Of a stretch of DNA of 25,098 nucleotides, positions 1 through 10,893 are shown piece after piece. The notes below the pieces were generated by a model. The model was not told the DNA's origin. It did not search any database and was given only the letters and a program-made list of their open reading frames with translations. Within the stretch, counting starts at the first letter, position 1. Each line of letters opens with the position of its first letter. A program made the position numbers and the translations under genes. Source of the stretch: CAZWKX01 sp964614095 (GTDB taxonomy: Bacteria > Actinomycetota > Acidimicrobiia > Spongiisociales > UBA11373); NCBI GenBank assembly GCA_964614095.1, contig CAZTJO010000029.1, positions 1-25,098 on the forward strand. Direction: 5' to 3'.

Positions 1-762
1 CGCGGGGACACCGTGATCGGCGTCGGAGGTGGCGCCCTCACCGATGTAGCCGGGTTTGTTGCCGCCACGTACCTGCGCGGGGTGGAATCGGTGTACGTGC
101 CGACCACGCTGCTGGGCGCAGTCGACGCTGCGATCGGCGGGAAGACGGCGGTGAACCTGGAGGCCAAGAACATCGTCGGCGCCTTCCATCATCCGGCCCG
201 GGTGGTGGTGGACGCCGACGTGCTCGATCTCCTGCCCCCGGAGCTGCGACGTGAGGGCTCGGCCGAGGCGGTGAAGGCGGGGCTCATCGGCGATCCCAAG
301 ATCGTGGACCTCTACGAGCGGGACGGCCTCGATGCCGATCTCGAGGAGATTGTGCGCCGGGCCATGGCGGTGAAGGCGGCGATCGTGACCCGCGACCCGA
401 CCGAGCACGGGGAGCGAGCGCTGCTCAATTACGGCCACACCGTGGGCCATGCCGTCGAGATGGCCGCCGGGCTGTCGCACGGAAGCGCGGTTGCCGTCGG
501 CATGGTGGCGGCGGGCCGGGCCTCGAGCCTGGCGCTCGGTTTTGCCGACGAGGAGCGGCAGCGCCGGGTGATCGCGAGTCTGGGGCTGCCGGTGGCCGCG
601 CCCGAGGCGAACGCGGCCGAAGTCCATCGGCTGCTGGCCATGGACAAGAAGAGGGACGCCGAGGGCCTACGTATGGTGCTGCTGGCGGCCATCGGGGAGC
701 CGCAAGTGGAACACGTCGACTCGGCTACCGTTGAACAAGCCCTCGGCATCATCGGCATCTAG
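1..762 (+). CDS. aroB: 3-dehydroquinate synthase, 5'-truncated by window edge
   Basis: Cytoplasmic shikimate-pathway enzyme converting DAHP to 3-dehydroquinate with NAD+ and a divalent metal. The reading frame is open from base 1, so the N-terminal part, including most of the NAD-binding fold, lies outside the window. Visible family motifs are a glycine-rich GGGALTDVAGF segment, PTTLLGAVDAAIGGKTAVN with the substrate-binding lysine, and three likely metal ligands: the Glu of SAEAVKAG, the His of NYGHTVGHA and the His of LSHGSAV. It ends with TAG at 760-762, 7 nt before the peptidase start, so the two are probably cotranscribed. Recognition is by motif and synteny (aroB-pepQ-efp-nusB is typical of actinobacteria). 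Confidence 0.95.
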   Translation, partial: RGDTVIGVGGGALTDVAGFVAATYLRGVESVYVPTTLLGAVDAAIGGKTAVNLEAKNIVGAFHHPARVVVDADVLDLLPPELRREGSAEAVKAGLIGDPKIVDLYERDGLDADLEEIVRRAMAVKAAIVTRDPTEHGERALLNYGHTVGHAVEMAAGLSHGSAVAVGMVAAGRASSLALGFADEERQRRVIASLGLPVAAPEANAAEVHRLLAMDKKRDAEGLRMVLLAAIGEPQVEHVDSATVEQALGIIGI

Positions 763-769
763 GAGCAGA

Positions 770-1834
770 ATGCAGCACGCCGCCAGATTGCACGCGCTGG
801 CCGCCGGCCTCGACACCCCGCTATTGGTGTCGCGGCTTCCCAATCTCCGTTACCTCATTGGTTTCACCGGCAGCAGCGGCTATCTGCTGGTGCATCCGGG
901 CGGTGATGGTGTGTTCCTCACCGACGGACGCTACGGCGAGAGGGCCGCGGCGCTGGTCGAGGAGCTTCCCGCGGTGTCGCTTCTGGTGTCGGGCAGCGAT
1001 GTATGGGAGGGCCTCAGAGAGCTGTTGTTGGGCCTCGACGCGGTGGGGTTGGAGGCACACGGGGCACCCTGGGACTTCGCTCGTACCCTTCAGGAGAAGA
1101 CCGGTGTGGAGCCGGTGGCGACACGCGGCCTGGTCGAGGACGGGCGCCGCTCCAAAGACCAGGACGAGGTGGCGTTCCTGCGCCGGGCTGCGGCAGCCGG
1201 AGACGCTGCCTTTGCTGGTCTCAGCGGCCTGGTGGAGCAAACGTCCACCGAGGCCGAGCTCGCCTGGGGACTGATCGGGGCCATGCGCGACGGCGGCGCC
1301 GATGTGGCCGAATGGGACCCGATCGTGGCCGCCGGCGCCGCCGCATCGTTGCCTCACCACGAGGCGTCGGACCAACCCTTGGGAAAGGGCTTGCTACTGC
1401 TCGATTACGGCTGCACCGTCGCCGGGTACCACTCGGACATGTCCCGCACGGTGTGGCTGGAGGGTGAGCCCGACAAAGAGATGCAGCGGGTGTACCGCGC
1501 CGTGGCGGAGTCGCAGCAGGCCGGCGTCGCTGCGGTCGGGCCCGATGTTTCCTGCGGCGAGGTAGACGAGGAGGTGCGCAAGATTCTGCGCGGGTACGGG
1601 TATGAGGAGCAGTTTGTGCACGGTACCGGGCACGGGGTGGGCCTCGAGATCCATGAGGCACCGTTCCTGCGGCGTAACGGTGAAGAGAGGCTTCGGGTGG
1701 GTGACGTGGTGACCGTGGAGCCGGGGGTGTACTTGCCGGGAGTCGGCGGTGTCCGCATCGAAGACATGGTGCTGGTGACCGCCGCGGGCTCGGATGTGCT
1801 CACCTCCTCGCCAAGGGAGTTTGTGACGAGATGA
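770..1834 (+). CDS. pepQ: M24-family metallopeptidase (Xaa-Pro aminopeptidase/prolidase type)
   Basis: Predicted cytoplasmic peptidase of 354 aa with the pita-bread fold, cleaving Xaa-Pro bonds. Residues 1-125 form the creatinase-like N-terminal domain and about 130-350 the catalytic domain. The five dinuclear-metal ligands are visible in order: Asp in LLDYGC, Asp in HSDMSRTV, His in HGTGHGVGL, Glu in VEPGVY and Glu in RIEDM. I chose ATG 770 because AGGAG lies at 761-765. An upstream in-frame TTG at 731 would run into aroB and add a non-conserved leader. The stop overlaps the efp start (ATGA, 1831-1834). The pepQ-efp pairing is common in bacteria. Whether it is a dipeptidase or an aminopeptidase cannot be told from sequence. 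Confidence 0.93.
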   Translation: MQHAARLHALAAGLDTPLLVSRLPNLRYLIGFTGSSGYLLVHPGGDGVFLTDGRYGERAAALVEELPAVSLLVSGSDVWEGLRELLLGLDAVGLEAHGAPWDFARTLQEKTGVEPVATRGLVEDGRRSKDQDEVAFLRRAAAAGDAAFAGLSGLVEQTSTEAELAWGLIGAMRDGGADVAEWDPIVAAGAAASLPHHEASDQPLGKGLLLLDYGCTVAGYHSDMSRTVWLEGEPDKEMQRVYRAVAESQQAGVAAVGPDVSCGEVDEEVRKILRGYGYEEQFVHGTGHGVGLEIHEAPFLRRNGEERLRVGDVVTVEPGVYLPGVGGVRIEDMVLVTAAGSDVLTSSPREFVTR

Positions 1835-2391
1835 CCTCGACCAACGACGTCAAGCCGGGCATGGCCCTCGACCTGGACGACGGCATATTCCAGATCATCG
1901 ACTACCAGCACGTGAAGCCGGGCAAGGGCAAGGCTTTTGTGCGCATGAAGTTGAAGAACCTCGAGACCGGAGCGGTCGTGGATCGAACGTTCCGCGCCGA
2001 CGAGCAGGTGGAGCGCGCCGTCATCGATCGCCGGGAGCACCAGTACCTTTACTCGGACGATCTGGGCTTTCACTTCATGGACGGCGAGACGTACGCCCAG
2101 ATGACGCTGAGCGCCGACGAAGTCGGCGCTGCCTCCAACTATCTCAGGGAGGGGGCGGGAGTGCTGCTAGCCGTTTACGAGGGTCGGGCCATCGGGCTCG
2201 AGCTGCCGGCATCCGTAGAGCTGGAAGTGACTCACGCCGAGCCGGCGGTGAAGGGGGACCGGGTGTCGGGAGCAACTAAGCCGGTGACGCTCGAGACGGG
2301 GCTGGTGGTGGCCGTCCCCCTTTTTGTCGAGCAGGGTGATGTCCTGAAGGTGGACACACGCTCCGGTGGGTATGTCACCAGGGTTTCGTGA
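1831..2391 (+). CDS. efp: Translation elongation factor P
   Basis: EF-P (186 aa) binds the ribosome between the P and E sites and relieves stalling at polyproline stretches. It has the normal three-domain length: a KOW-like N-terminal domain, a central OB domain, and a C-terminal OB domain ending in GDVLKVDTRSGGYVTRV. The tip loop reads HVKPGKGKAF, with Lys32 at the position corresponding to E. coli Lys34. Many actinobacterial EF-Ps have PGKGP with an unmodified lysine; here the second loop proline is replaced by Lys34. No EF-P modification enzyme (EpmA/B, EarP, YmfI) is in the window. It overlaps the peptidase gene by ATGA and nusB by GTGA, so translation is probably coupled. Confidence 0.97.
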   Translation: MTSTNDVKPGMALDLDDGIFQIIDYQHVKPGKGKAFVRMKLKNLETGAVVDRTFRADEQVERAVIDRREHQYLYSDDLGFHFMDGETYAQMTLSADEVGAASNYLREGAGVLLAVYEGRAIGLELPASVELEVTHAEPAVKGDRVSGATKPVTLETGLVVAVPLFVEQGDVLKVDTRSGGYVTRVS

Positions 2392-2762
2392 CCGCCGTGG
2401 AGATGCGTGAGACGGCCCTGCAGGCCCTCTACGAGGCGGAGATACGCCGGGTGCTACCAGACTCGCTTGCCCCTGGAACCAGGGCATCACGGCTCGCTGA
2501 GGGGGTGTGGAGTGAGCGGGAAGACCTTGATGCCGCCATAGGATCGGCGGCGGAGCGCTGGACGGTCGAGCGCATGATGCCGGTCGACCGCATCGTCCTG
2601 CGTATGGCTCTCTACGAGCTGCGTCACCACCCGGATGTACCGGTGGCCGTCGTCATCTCCGAGGCGGTACGGCTGGCCAAGGAGTACTCGACCGAGCGGA
2701 GTGGAGCGTTCGTCAACGGGGTGCTGGCCCGGCTCGCCGAGCTGGAGCGCCCGGCCGACTGA
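2388..2762 (+). CDS. nusB: Transcription antitermination factor NusB
   Basis: An all-helical RNA-binding protein of 124 aa that joins NusE (S10) at boxA to assemble antitermination complexes, mainly on rRNA operons. It shows the family pattern: an N-terminal RETALQALYEAE helix, a central W followed by MPVDRIVLRMALYEL, then VPVAVVISEAVRLAKEY and FVNGVLARL near the C-terminus. It is slightly shorter than most NusB proteins (about 130-150 aa). The start is GTG 2388, overlapping the efp stop as GTGA, with only a weak SD, so coupling to efp is likely. It is the last gene before the pyr promoter/leader region. Confidence 0.95.
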   Translation: MTAVEMRETALQALYEAEIRRVLPDSLAPGTRASRLAEGVWSEREDLDAAIGSAAERWTVERMMPVDRIVLRMALYELRHHPDVPVAVVISEAVRLAKEYSTERSGAFVNGVLARLAELERPAD

Positions 2763-2791
2763 TTTCAGCCTCGCGGGCGGCGTGCTACCGT
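2763..2791 (+). promoter_or_regulatory. Candidate promoter for the pyr operon leader
   Basis: A TTTCAG hexamer (2763-2768) is separated by 17 nt from TACCGT (2786-2791), giving a TAnnnT-type actinobacterial -10. Predicted initiation is near 2798, just upstream of the PyrR-binding hairpin, which is the expected arrangement for an attenuated pyr operon. The -35 match is weak. The assignment rests on spacing, position directly after nusB, and the regulatory RNA that follows. Confidence 0.4.
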
Positions 2792-2803
2792 GGCCTCGCA
2801 CTG

Positions 2804-2836
2804 TCCTTTAACCCGGTCCGGTGAGGCCGGAAAGGA
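2804..2836 (+). promoter_or_regulatory. PyrR-binding RNA hairpin in pyr mRNA leader
   Basis: A lower stem of TCCTTT (2804-2809) pairs with AAAGGA (2831-2836). A purine-containing 5' bulge (AAC) and an upper CCGG/CCGG stem follow. The apical loop carries CGGTGA at 2819-2824, matching the CNGNGA loop described for PyrR-binding sites of Bacillus pyr attenuators. The site lies immediately upstream of pyrR. The 3' strand of the lower stem contains most of the AGGAG Shine-Dalgarno (2833-2837) of the short ORF at 2846, so PyrR bound with UMP would be expected to hide that ribosome-binding site. The hairpin is seen directly; binding is inferred from the motif and context. Confidence 0.85.
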
Positions 2837-2845
2837 GCGCCACAG

Positions 2846-2908
2846 ATGAGTCTGCGTACGCCACGAGCCACCCCGCGGGTGGCCGTTTTTTTACCATGCG
2901 CGCGGTGA
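2846..2908 (+). CDS. Candidate 20-aa pyr leader peptide
   Basis: ATG 2846 lies 8 nt after a strong AGGAG (2833-2837) and opens a 20-codon ORF (MSLRTPRATPRVAVFLPCAR) ending at TGA 2906-2908. The ORF runs through the entire terminator hairpin and its T-tract. Its stop overlaps an ATG at 2908 as TGATG, the same junction seen at pyrR-pyrB and carA-carB. A ribosome translating it would melt the terminator and deliver ribosomes to pyrR, which has no SD of its own. The peptide has no recognisable domain and probably acts in cis through its translation. Not proven to be translated. Confidence 0.55.
   Translation: MSLRTPRATPRVAVFLPCAR
2867..2892 (+). terminator. Intrinsic terminator (attenuator) in pyr leader
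   Basis: A 7-bp stem GCCACCC/GGGTGGC (2867-2873 with 2877-2883) closed by a CGC loop is followed after CG by seven Ts (2886-2892). It sits between the PyrR hairpin and pyrR and inside the 20-codon leader ORF, so it can only act as a conditional attenuator of the pyr operon. I found no convincing antiterminator helix, which points to ribosome passage as the antitermination mechanism. Confidence 0.82.
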
Positions 2909-3420
2909 TGGACGCAGCCGACATGGCCCGGGCGCTGCGGCGCATCGGCCACGAGATCGTGGAGCGAAACCGCGGGGTCGACGATCTCGTTCTCCTGGGC
3001 ATTCACACGAGAGGGGTTCCCCTGGCCCAGCGTCTCGCCCGGGAGATCGCCGATTTCGAAGCTGCGGTACCGGTCGGTGAGCTCGATGTCGCCCTTTACA
3101 GAGACGATCTCGATCGCCGCCCCAAAACCCGGATCGGCGCTACCAGGGTCCCGGTCTCGATAGACGACCGGGTTGTGGTTCTCGTCGACGACGTGCTCTT
3201 CACCGGCCGCACCGTGCGCGCCGCACTCGACTCGATCGCCGATCTGGGCCGGCCGCGTCGTGTCGAGCTGGCCGCGCTGATCGATCGGGGCCATCGTGAG
3301 CTGCCGATCCGCCCCGACTACGTGGGGAAGAATCTTCCCACGTCGCGCCGGCAGCGGGTGATGGTGCACGTCTCGGAGATCGACGGCAACGATCGGGCGT
3401 TCGTCGAGGAGGCGGTCTGA
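2896..3420 (+). CDS. pyrR: PyrR bifunctional pyr operon regulator / uracil phosphoribosyltransferase
   Basis: PyrR (174 aa from this start) binds pyr mRNA when loaded with UMP and can also make UMP from uracil and PRPP. The PRPP-binding loop VVLVDDVLFTGRTVRAAL is intact, and the family motifs LGIHTRGVPLA, LYRDDL, DRGHRELPIRPDYVGKN and TSRRQRV are all present. ATG 2896 is chosen because MRAVMDAADMARAL aligns with the usual N-terminus (a short strand before the first helix). ATG 2908 is a serious alternative because it overlaps the leader-peptide stop as TGATG. A GTG at 2821 is unlikely because that frame would include the terminator. No SD precedes either ATG, so translation probably depends on coupling. 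The stop overlaps pyrB (TGATG, 3418-3422). Confidence 0.95.
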   Translation: MRAVMDAADMARALRRIGHEIVERNRGVDDLVLLGIHTRGVPLAQRLAREIADFEAAVPVGELDVALYRDDLDRRPKTRIGATRVPVSIDDRVVVLVDDVLFTGRTVRAALDSIADLGRPRRVELAALIDRGHRELPIRPDYVGKNLPTSRRQRVMVHVSEIDGNDRAFVEEAV

Positions 3421-4337
3421 TGCGGCACTTCATCGACATCGCCGATCTCGAGCGCCACGATCTGGAGTCTCTGCTCGATGAGGCCGACGGGTTTGTGGAG
3501 ATTCTCGAACGACCCATTCCCAAGGTGCCGGCCCTTCGGGGCAAGACCGTGACGACGGCCTTTTTCGAGCCGTCGACGCGTACTCGGCTCTCGTTCGAGC
3601 GGGCGGCCAAGGCGCTCTCGGCAGACACGATGAGCTTCGCTCCCGGAACCTCCTCGCTCTCGAAGGGCGAGAGCCTCAAGGACACGGTGCAGACGCTCGA
3701 GGCCATGGGATCCAATCTCCTGGTGGTGCGGCATCGTGCCGTGGGGGCGGCGCGCCGGGTGGCCGATTGGACCTCGATCCCGGTGGTGAACGGGGGCGAC
3801 GGTGCCCACCAGCACCCGACGCAGGCTTTGCTGGACGCTCTCACCATCAGGCGCCACTTCGGCAAGGTGGAAGGGCTCCATGTGGCCATCGTCGGCGACA
3901 TCCGTCACTCCCGTGTGGCGCGATCCAACATCCTGGCCTTCTCCGCCCTCGGCGCCCGGGTGACGCTGGTGGCACCGCGTACCCTGCTTCCCGTCGTCAC
4001 CGATGGGTGGCCGGTGGCGGTGAGCCCGTCTCTCGATGAGGTTCTGGGAGAGGTCGACGTCGTCTACCTGCTGCGGGTGCAGATGGAGCGGGGCGGCGCC
4101 ACGGTGTTCCCCTCACTGCCCGAATACGTGGGGCGTTTCGGCATGACCCGCCGGCGTTTTGCCCTGTTGAAGCCGGAGGCGATAGTCATGCATCCCGGTC
4201 CCATGAACCGGGGCGTGGAGATCGCCGACGAGGTTGCCGACGACCCCAGGACGCTCGTGTTGGAGCAGGTGGCCATGGGGGTGGCGGTGCGTATGGCCGT
4301 TCTGTTCCGCCTACTCGGGGGTGAGCTCGATGAATGA
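3420..4337 (+). CDS. pyrB: Aspartate carbamoyltransferase catalytic subunit
   Basis: Second step of de novo pyrimidine synthesis: carbamoyl phosphate plus aspartate gives N-carbamoyl-aspartate. At 305 aa it matches a standard catalytic chain. The carbamoyl-phosphate loop FFEPSTRTRLSFE is near residue 50, followed by GDGAHQHPTQALLD near 125 and the C-terminal HPGPMNRGVEI. No pyrI regulatory chain gene is adjacent, as expected for the unregulated trimeric enzymes of Gram-positive operons, where control rests on PyrR. It starts at ATG 3420 overlapping the pyrR stop, and its end overlaps pyrC by 8 nt. Confidence 0.97.
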   Translation: MRHFIDIADLERHDLESLLDEADGFVEILERPIPKVPALRGKTVTTAFFEPSTRTRLSFERAAKALSADTMSFAPGTSSLSKGESLKDTVQTLEAMGSNLLVVRHRAVGAARRVADWTSIPVVNGGDGAHQHPTQALLDALTIRRHFGKVEGLHVAIVGDIRHSRVARSNILAFSALGARVTLVAPRTLLPVVTDGWPVAVSPSLDEVLGEVDVVYLLRVQMERGGATVFPSLPEYVGRFGMTRRRFALLKPEAIVMHPGPMNRGVEIADEVADDPRTLVLEQVAMGVAVRMAVLFRLLGGELDE

Positions 4338-5604
4338 GATCGTTCTCACCGGAGGTCTGGTGGTGACCCCGGGCGGGGTGGTGCAGGCCGACGTGAGGGT
4401 GGTGGGAGAGACCATCGTCGGGATCGGCCGCAAGATCGCTGCCGGCACGGCAGACGTTCTCGACTGCTCCGGCTGTTGGATCGGCCCTGGGCTGGTCGAT
4501 CCTCATGTGCATCTACGGGAGCCGGGCCAGGAGTGGAAGGAGGACATTGCCTCGGGGTCGATGGCTGCGGCGGCGGGCGGCTTCACTGCGGTGGTCGCCA
4601 TGCCCAACACCGAGCCGGCCATCGACAGCGGCCACATCGCCCGGTTTGTCGCCGATCGGGGACGAGCCGTGGGTCTTGTCGATGTTTTCCCGGCCGGATG
4701 TGTGACCGCGGGCCGTGCCGGCGAGCGGCTGGCTCACCTGGATGAGCTGTGGGCCGCCGGCGTGCGGGTGTTCAGCGACGACGGCCCCGCGGTGTTCGAT
4801 GGCGGGGTGCTGCGCCGGGCCATGGAGTACCTGGGTGATCTCGGTGGTGTCGTCGCCCAGCACGCCGAGGATTTGGGGCTATCTGCCGGCGGTCACCTGC
4901 ACGAGGGTGAGGTCTCGTCTGCTCTCGGGCTCCAGGGAATCCCGGCCGCGGCGGAGGAGGTGATCGTGGCACGGGATCTGGCCATTGTTGAGCTGACCGG
5001 GGCCGCTTACCACGTGCAGCACGTGTCCACGGAGGGTACGGTCGAGCTGGTGCGGCAGGCCAAGGCCGACGGACTGCCGGTGACCGCCGAGGTCACGCCG
5101 CACCACCTCAGCTTCGATCACCGCGCCGTGCTAGGCACCGACTCCGCCTTCAAGATGTACCCACCGCTGCGGTCGCCCGAGGATGTGCAGGCACTGCGGC
5201 GCGCCTTGGCCGACGGGATCATCGATTGTGTCGGCACCGACCACGCTCCCCACGCCGCCCACGAGAAGGATGTGCCGTTTGAGGAGGCACCCAAGGGTGT
5301 GATAGGGCTGGAGACGGCCGTCGGCGCCGTGCTGGGCGCGGTGGGCCTGGGGCCGGAGCAGCTTTTTGACCGTATGTCGGTGGCGCCGGCGCGTATCGCC
5401 CGCCTCGAGGACCACGGCGGTCTCCTGGAGGAGGGTGCCTCGGCCTCGGTCACCGTGATCGATCCCGGTGCGGAGTACGTCGCGGAAGATTTCCTGTCGC
5501 GCTCGGCCAACAGCCCCTTCCGGGGCCGGTCGCTCACCGGAGCGGCGCGCCATGTACTGCTCCGGGGCCGGATCACGCTGCGGGACGGGAAGGTGGAGGC
5601 GTGA
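4330..5604 (+). CDS. pyrC: Dihydroorotase
   Basis: Third pyrimidine step, reversible cyclisation of N-carbamoyl-aspartate to dihydroorotate. The 424-aa protein is an amidohydrolase of the long (type I) dihydroorotase class. It shows PHVHLREPGQ (His59 and His61, metal ligands), AMPNTEPAID, the DDGPAVFDGG loop, QHAED, and TDHAPH (Asp304, His306) with the catalytic aspartate. ATG 4330 is chosen because GGTGAG precedes it and MNEIVLTGGLVV is the usual N-terminal strand; upstream in-frame starts lie inside pyrB. It overlaps pyrB by 8 nt and carA as GTGA (5601-5604). Confidence 0.97.
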   Translation: MNEIVLTGGLVVTPGGVVQADVRVVGETIVGIGRKIAAGTADVLDCSGCWIGPGLVDPHVHLREPGQEWKEDIASGSMAAAAGGFTAVVAMPNTEPAIDSGHIARFVADRGRAVGLVDVFPAGCVTAGRAGERLAHLDELWAAGVRVFSDDGPAVFDGGVLRRAMEYLGDLGGVVAQHAEDLGLSAGGHLHEGEVSSALGLQGIPAAAEEVIVARDLAIVELTGAAYHVQHVSTEGTVELVRQAKADGLPVTAEVTPHHLSFDHRAVLGTDSAFKMYPPLRSPEDVQALRRALADGIIDCVGTDHAPHAAHEKDVPFEEAPKGVIGLETAVGAVLGAVGLGPEQLFDRMSVAPARIARLEDHGGLLEEGASASVTVIDPGAEYVAEDFLSRSANSPFRGRSLTGAARHVLLRGRITLRDGKVEA

Positions 5605-6751
5605 AGCCGGGCTTGCTCGTGACTGCCGACGGGGCGGTTTTTTGCGGTGAGGCGTGGGGGGCCGAGCAGCCGGTGACGGGCGAGGCGGTCTTCAACACGG
5701 CCATGAGCGGCTATCAGGAGGTAATCAGCGACCCTTCTTACGCCGGCCAAGTGGTGGTGATGACCGCTCCACACATCGGCAACTACGGGGTGACTGCAGC
5801 CGACGACCAGGCGGCGGCGCCCTGCTGTTCCGCGCTGGTCACCCGGGCGCTGGCGAGGCACCACTCGTCGTGGCGCGCCGAGGGGTCGCTCGACGGGTAC
5901 CTGCGGCGGCACGGCCTGGTCGCTCTCAGCGGCGTCGATACACGCCGGCTGACGAAACATCTTCGTGACCAGGGCGCGATGCCCGTTGCGGTAGGCACCG
6001 GCGACGATGTTGCCGCACTCGCCAAGCTGGCGGCGGCCGCGCCCTCGATGGCGGGTCAGGATCTGGCCACCGGGGTGGGGACCCGGAAGCGCTACGTGGT
6101 GCCCGCCGCCGGATCGACTCGGGCCCGGGTGGTGGTGTTTGATTTTGGGGTGAAGCGGGACATTCTGGGACAGCTCGCCGGCCGCGGCATCGAGGTTGAG
6201 GTGGTGCCCCCGGGAACGTTGGCCGAAGAGGTCGAGCGGCTCGAACCCGACGGTGTGTTCCTGTCGAATGGGCCCGGCGACCCGGAACCGCTTGCCGGGC
6301 CGGTGGCGGCGGTGAGGTCGCTCCTGGGCCGGGTTCCCATCTTCGGCATCTGCCTCGGCCACCAGATTCTCGGCCTGGCTCTGGGAGCCAAGACCTACAA
6401 GCTCACCTTTGGTCATCACGGAGGCAACCATCCGGTGCGGCGCTTGGGCGACGGTGTCGTGGAGATCACGTCGCAGAACCACGGGTTTGCCGTGGACCTG
6501 TGGTCGCTCTGCGACGGAGAGGCCCCGGAGCGGGCTGGTCTCCCCGGTCCCGAGCTCCTGCCCGAGCGGGTGGAGACCCCGTTCGGGACCGTGATGCCCA
6601 CATACCAGAACCTCAACGACGGGACTCTGGAAGGACTGGCCTGCGCCGATGTGCCGGCGTTTTCCGTTCAGTTCCATCCGGAAGCCGCCCCGGGTCCTCA
6701 CGATGCCTCACATCTTTTTGATCGGTTTGCCATGCTCGTGGGAGTGGGCTG

Positions 6752-6752
<1 letters not shown>
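5601..6752 (+). CDS. carA: Carbamoyl-phosphate synthase small (glutaminase) subunit
   Basis: A 383-aa subunit that hydrolyses glutamine and channels ammonia to CarB. The N-terminal CPSase small-chain domain (about 1-150) has FNTAMSGYQEVISDPSYAGQ and SGVDTRRLTKHLRD. The class I glutamine amidotransferase domain (about 175-375) has LSNGPGDP, the nucleophile Cys251 in FGICLGHQ, and the His359/Glu361 pair in FHPEA. The substrate-recognition segments SQNHGFAVD and NLNDGTLEG are present. GTG 5601 overlaps the pyrC stop (GTGA) and the stop overlaps carB (TGATG, 6750-6754), consistent with equimolar coupled synthesis of the two subunits. Confidence 0.97.
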
Positions 6753-9987
<3,235 letters not shown>

Positions 9988-9997
<10 letters not shown>

Positions 9998-10893
9998 GCA
10001 CTCGGCTGGGGCCGCTGAGGCTGCGCAGCCCTCTGGTGGCGGCCTCCGGAACGGTGGGATCCGTGGCCGACTTTGCCGCGGTGGCATCGTTGCAGGCCTA
10101 CGGCGCCGCCGTCGCCAAATCCGTCACCCGGACGCCGCGACCCGGGCTGCCGCCGCCGCGTCTAGCCCCGGTGGCCTCGGGCATGCTCAACGGCATCGGC
10201 ATCCAGAATCCCGGCATCGAGGCCTGGCTGAAGACGGTGGCGCCTGGCCTCGCCTCGCTGGAGGTACCGGTCTGGGGCTCAGCGGCGGGGGAGACCGCAG
10301 ACGAGTTTGCCGAGGTGGCCGCCGGTCTTGCTGCTGGCGGGGTGGCGGCGGTCGAGGTGAACCTGTCTTGCCCCAACCTCGAGGGCAGGATGTTCTCTCT
10401 GGATACCGAGGCTGCGGCGGCGGTCGTCTCCGCGGTGCGGCGGGAGGTTCTGGTGCCGGTGGGGGCGAAGCTGTCTCCAAATGCACAGGACATCGTTGCG
10501 GTGGCGGGAGCCGTTGCCGAGGCCGGCGCCGATTTTGTTGTGCTCACCAACTCGATATGGGGTGCGGCCATCGATTCCTCGACACGGCGGCCGCTGCTCT
10601 CGGGAGTGATCGGCGGGTACTCCGGAGTACCACTTCGGCCGATCGCGCTGCGGTGTGTTTTTGAGGTGCACCGGGCCCTGCCGGAGCTGCCGATCGTCGG
10701 CTGCGGCGGAGTTCGGCGTGGAGAAGATGTGGTCGAGTATCTTCTCGCCGGCGCCAGCGCGGTGGCGGTGGGTACGGTGCACTTCGCCGAGCCGCGGGCG
10801 GGCAGGCGTATCGTGCGCCAGCTCTTGGCCTACGGCCGCAAACACGGTGTAGAGCGGGTGGAAGAGCTGGTGGGGGCGGTGGAGCCGTGGTGA
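9988..10893 (+). CDS. pyrD: Dihydroorotate dehydrogenase, class 1 (1B-like) catalytic subunit
   Basis: Fourth pyrimidine step, FMN-dependent oxidation of dihydroorotate to orotate. The 301-aa length and cytosolic character (no N-terminal membrane helix) fit class 1. Visible are the FMN-contact AKSVT, SGMLNGIGIQNPG, the active-site loop VNLSCPN (Cys128, the class 1 catalytic base; class 2 has Ser), AKLSPNAQDI, and the FMN-phosphate segment GCGGVRRGEDVVEYLLAGASAVAVGT. Class 1B enzymes normally need PyrK (FAD/2Fe-2S) encoded next door; none is present here. GTG 9988 has AGGAG at 9975-9979 and overlaps carB by 10 nt. The electron acceptor cannot be told from sequence. Confidence 0.95.

Noticed and set aside
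731..769. TTG 731 start for the M24 peptidase
   Set aside because: It runs inside aroB and adds a non-conserved leader. ATG 770 has AGGAG correctly placed.
2821..2895. N-terminal extension of PyrR from GTG 2821
   Set aside because: The extension would translate part of the PyrR hairpin and the terminator and matches no PyrR N-terminus. ATG 2896 or 2908 fits better.
5118..6701. Long minus-strand open frame (527 codons) opposite pyrC and carA
   Set aside because: It is antisense to two well-supported genes, its translation is Arg/Gly/His-rich with no recognisable motif, and such shadow frames are common in GC-rich DNA.
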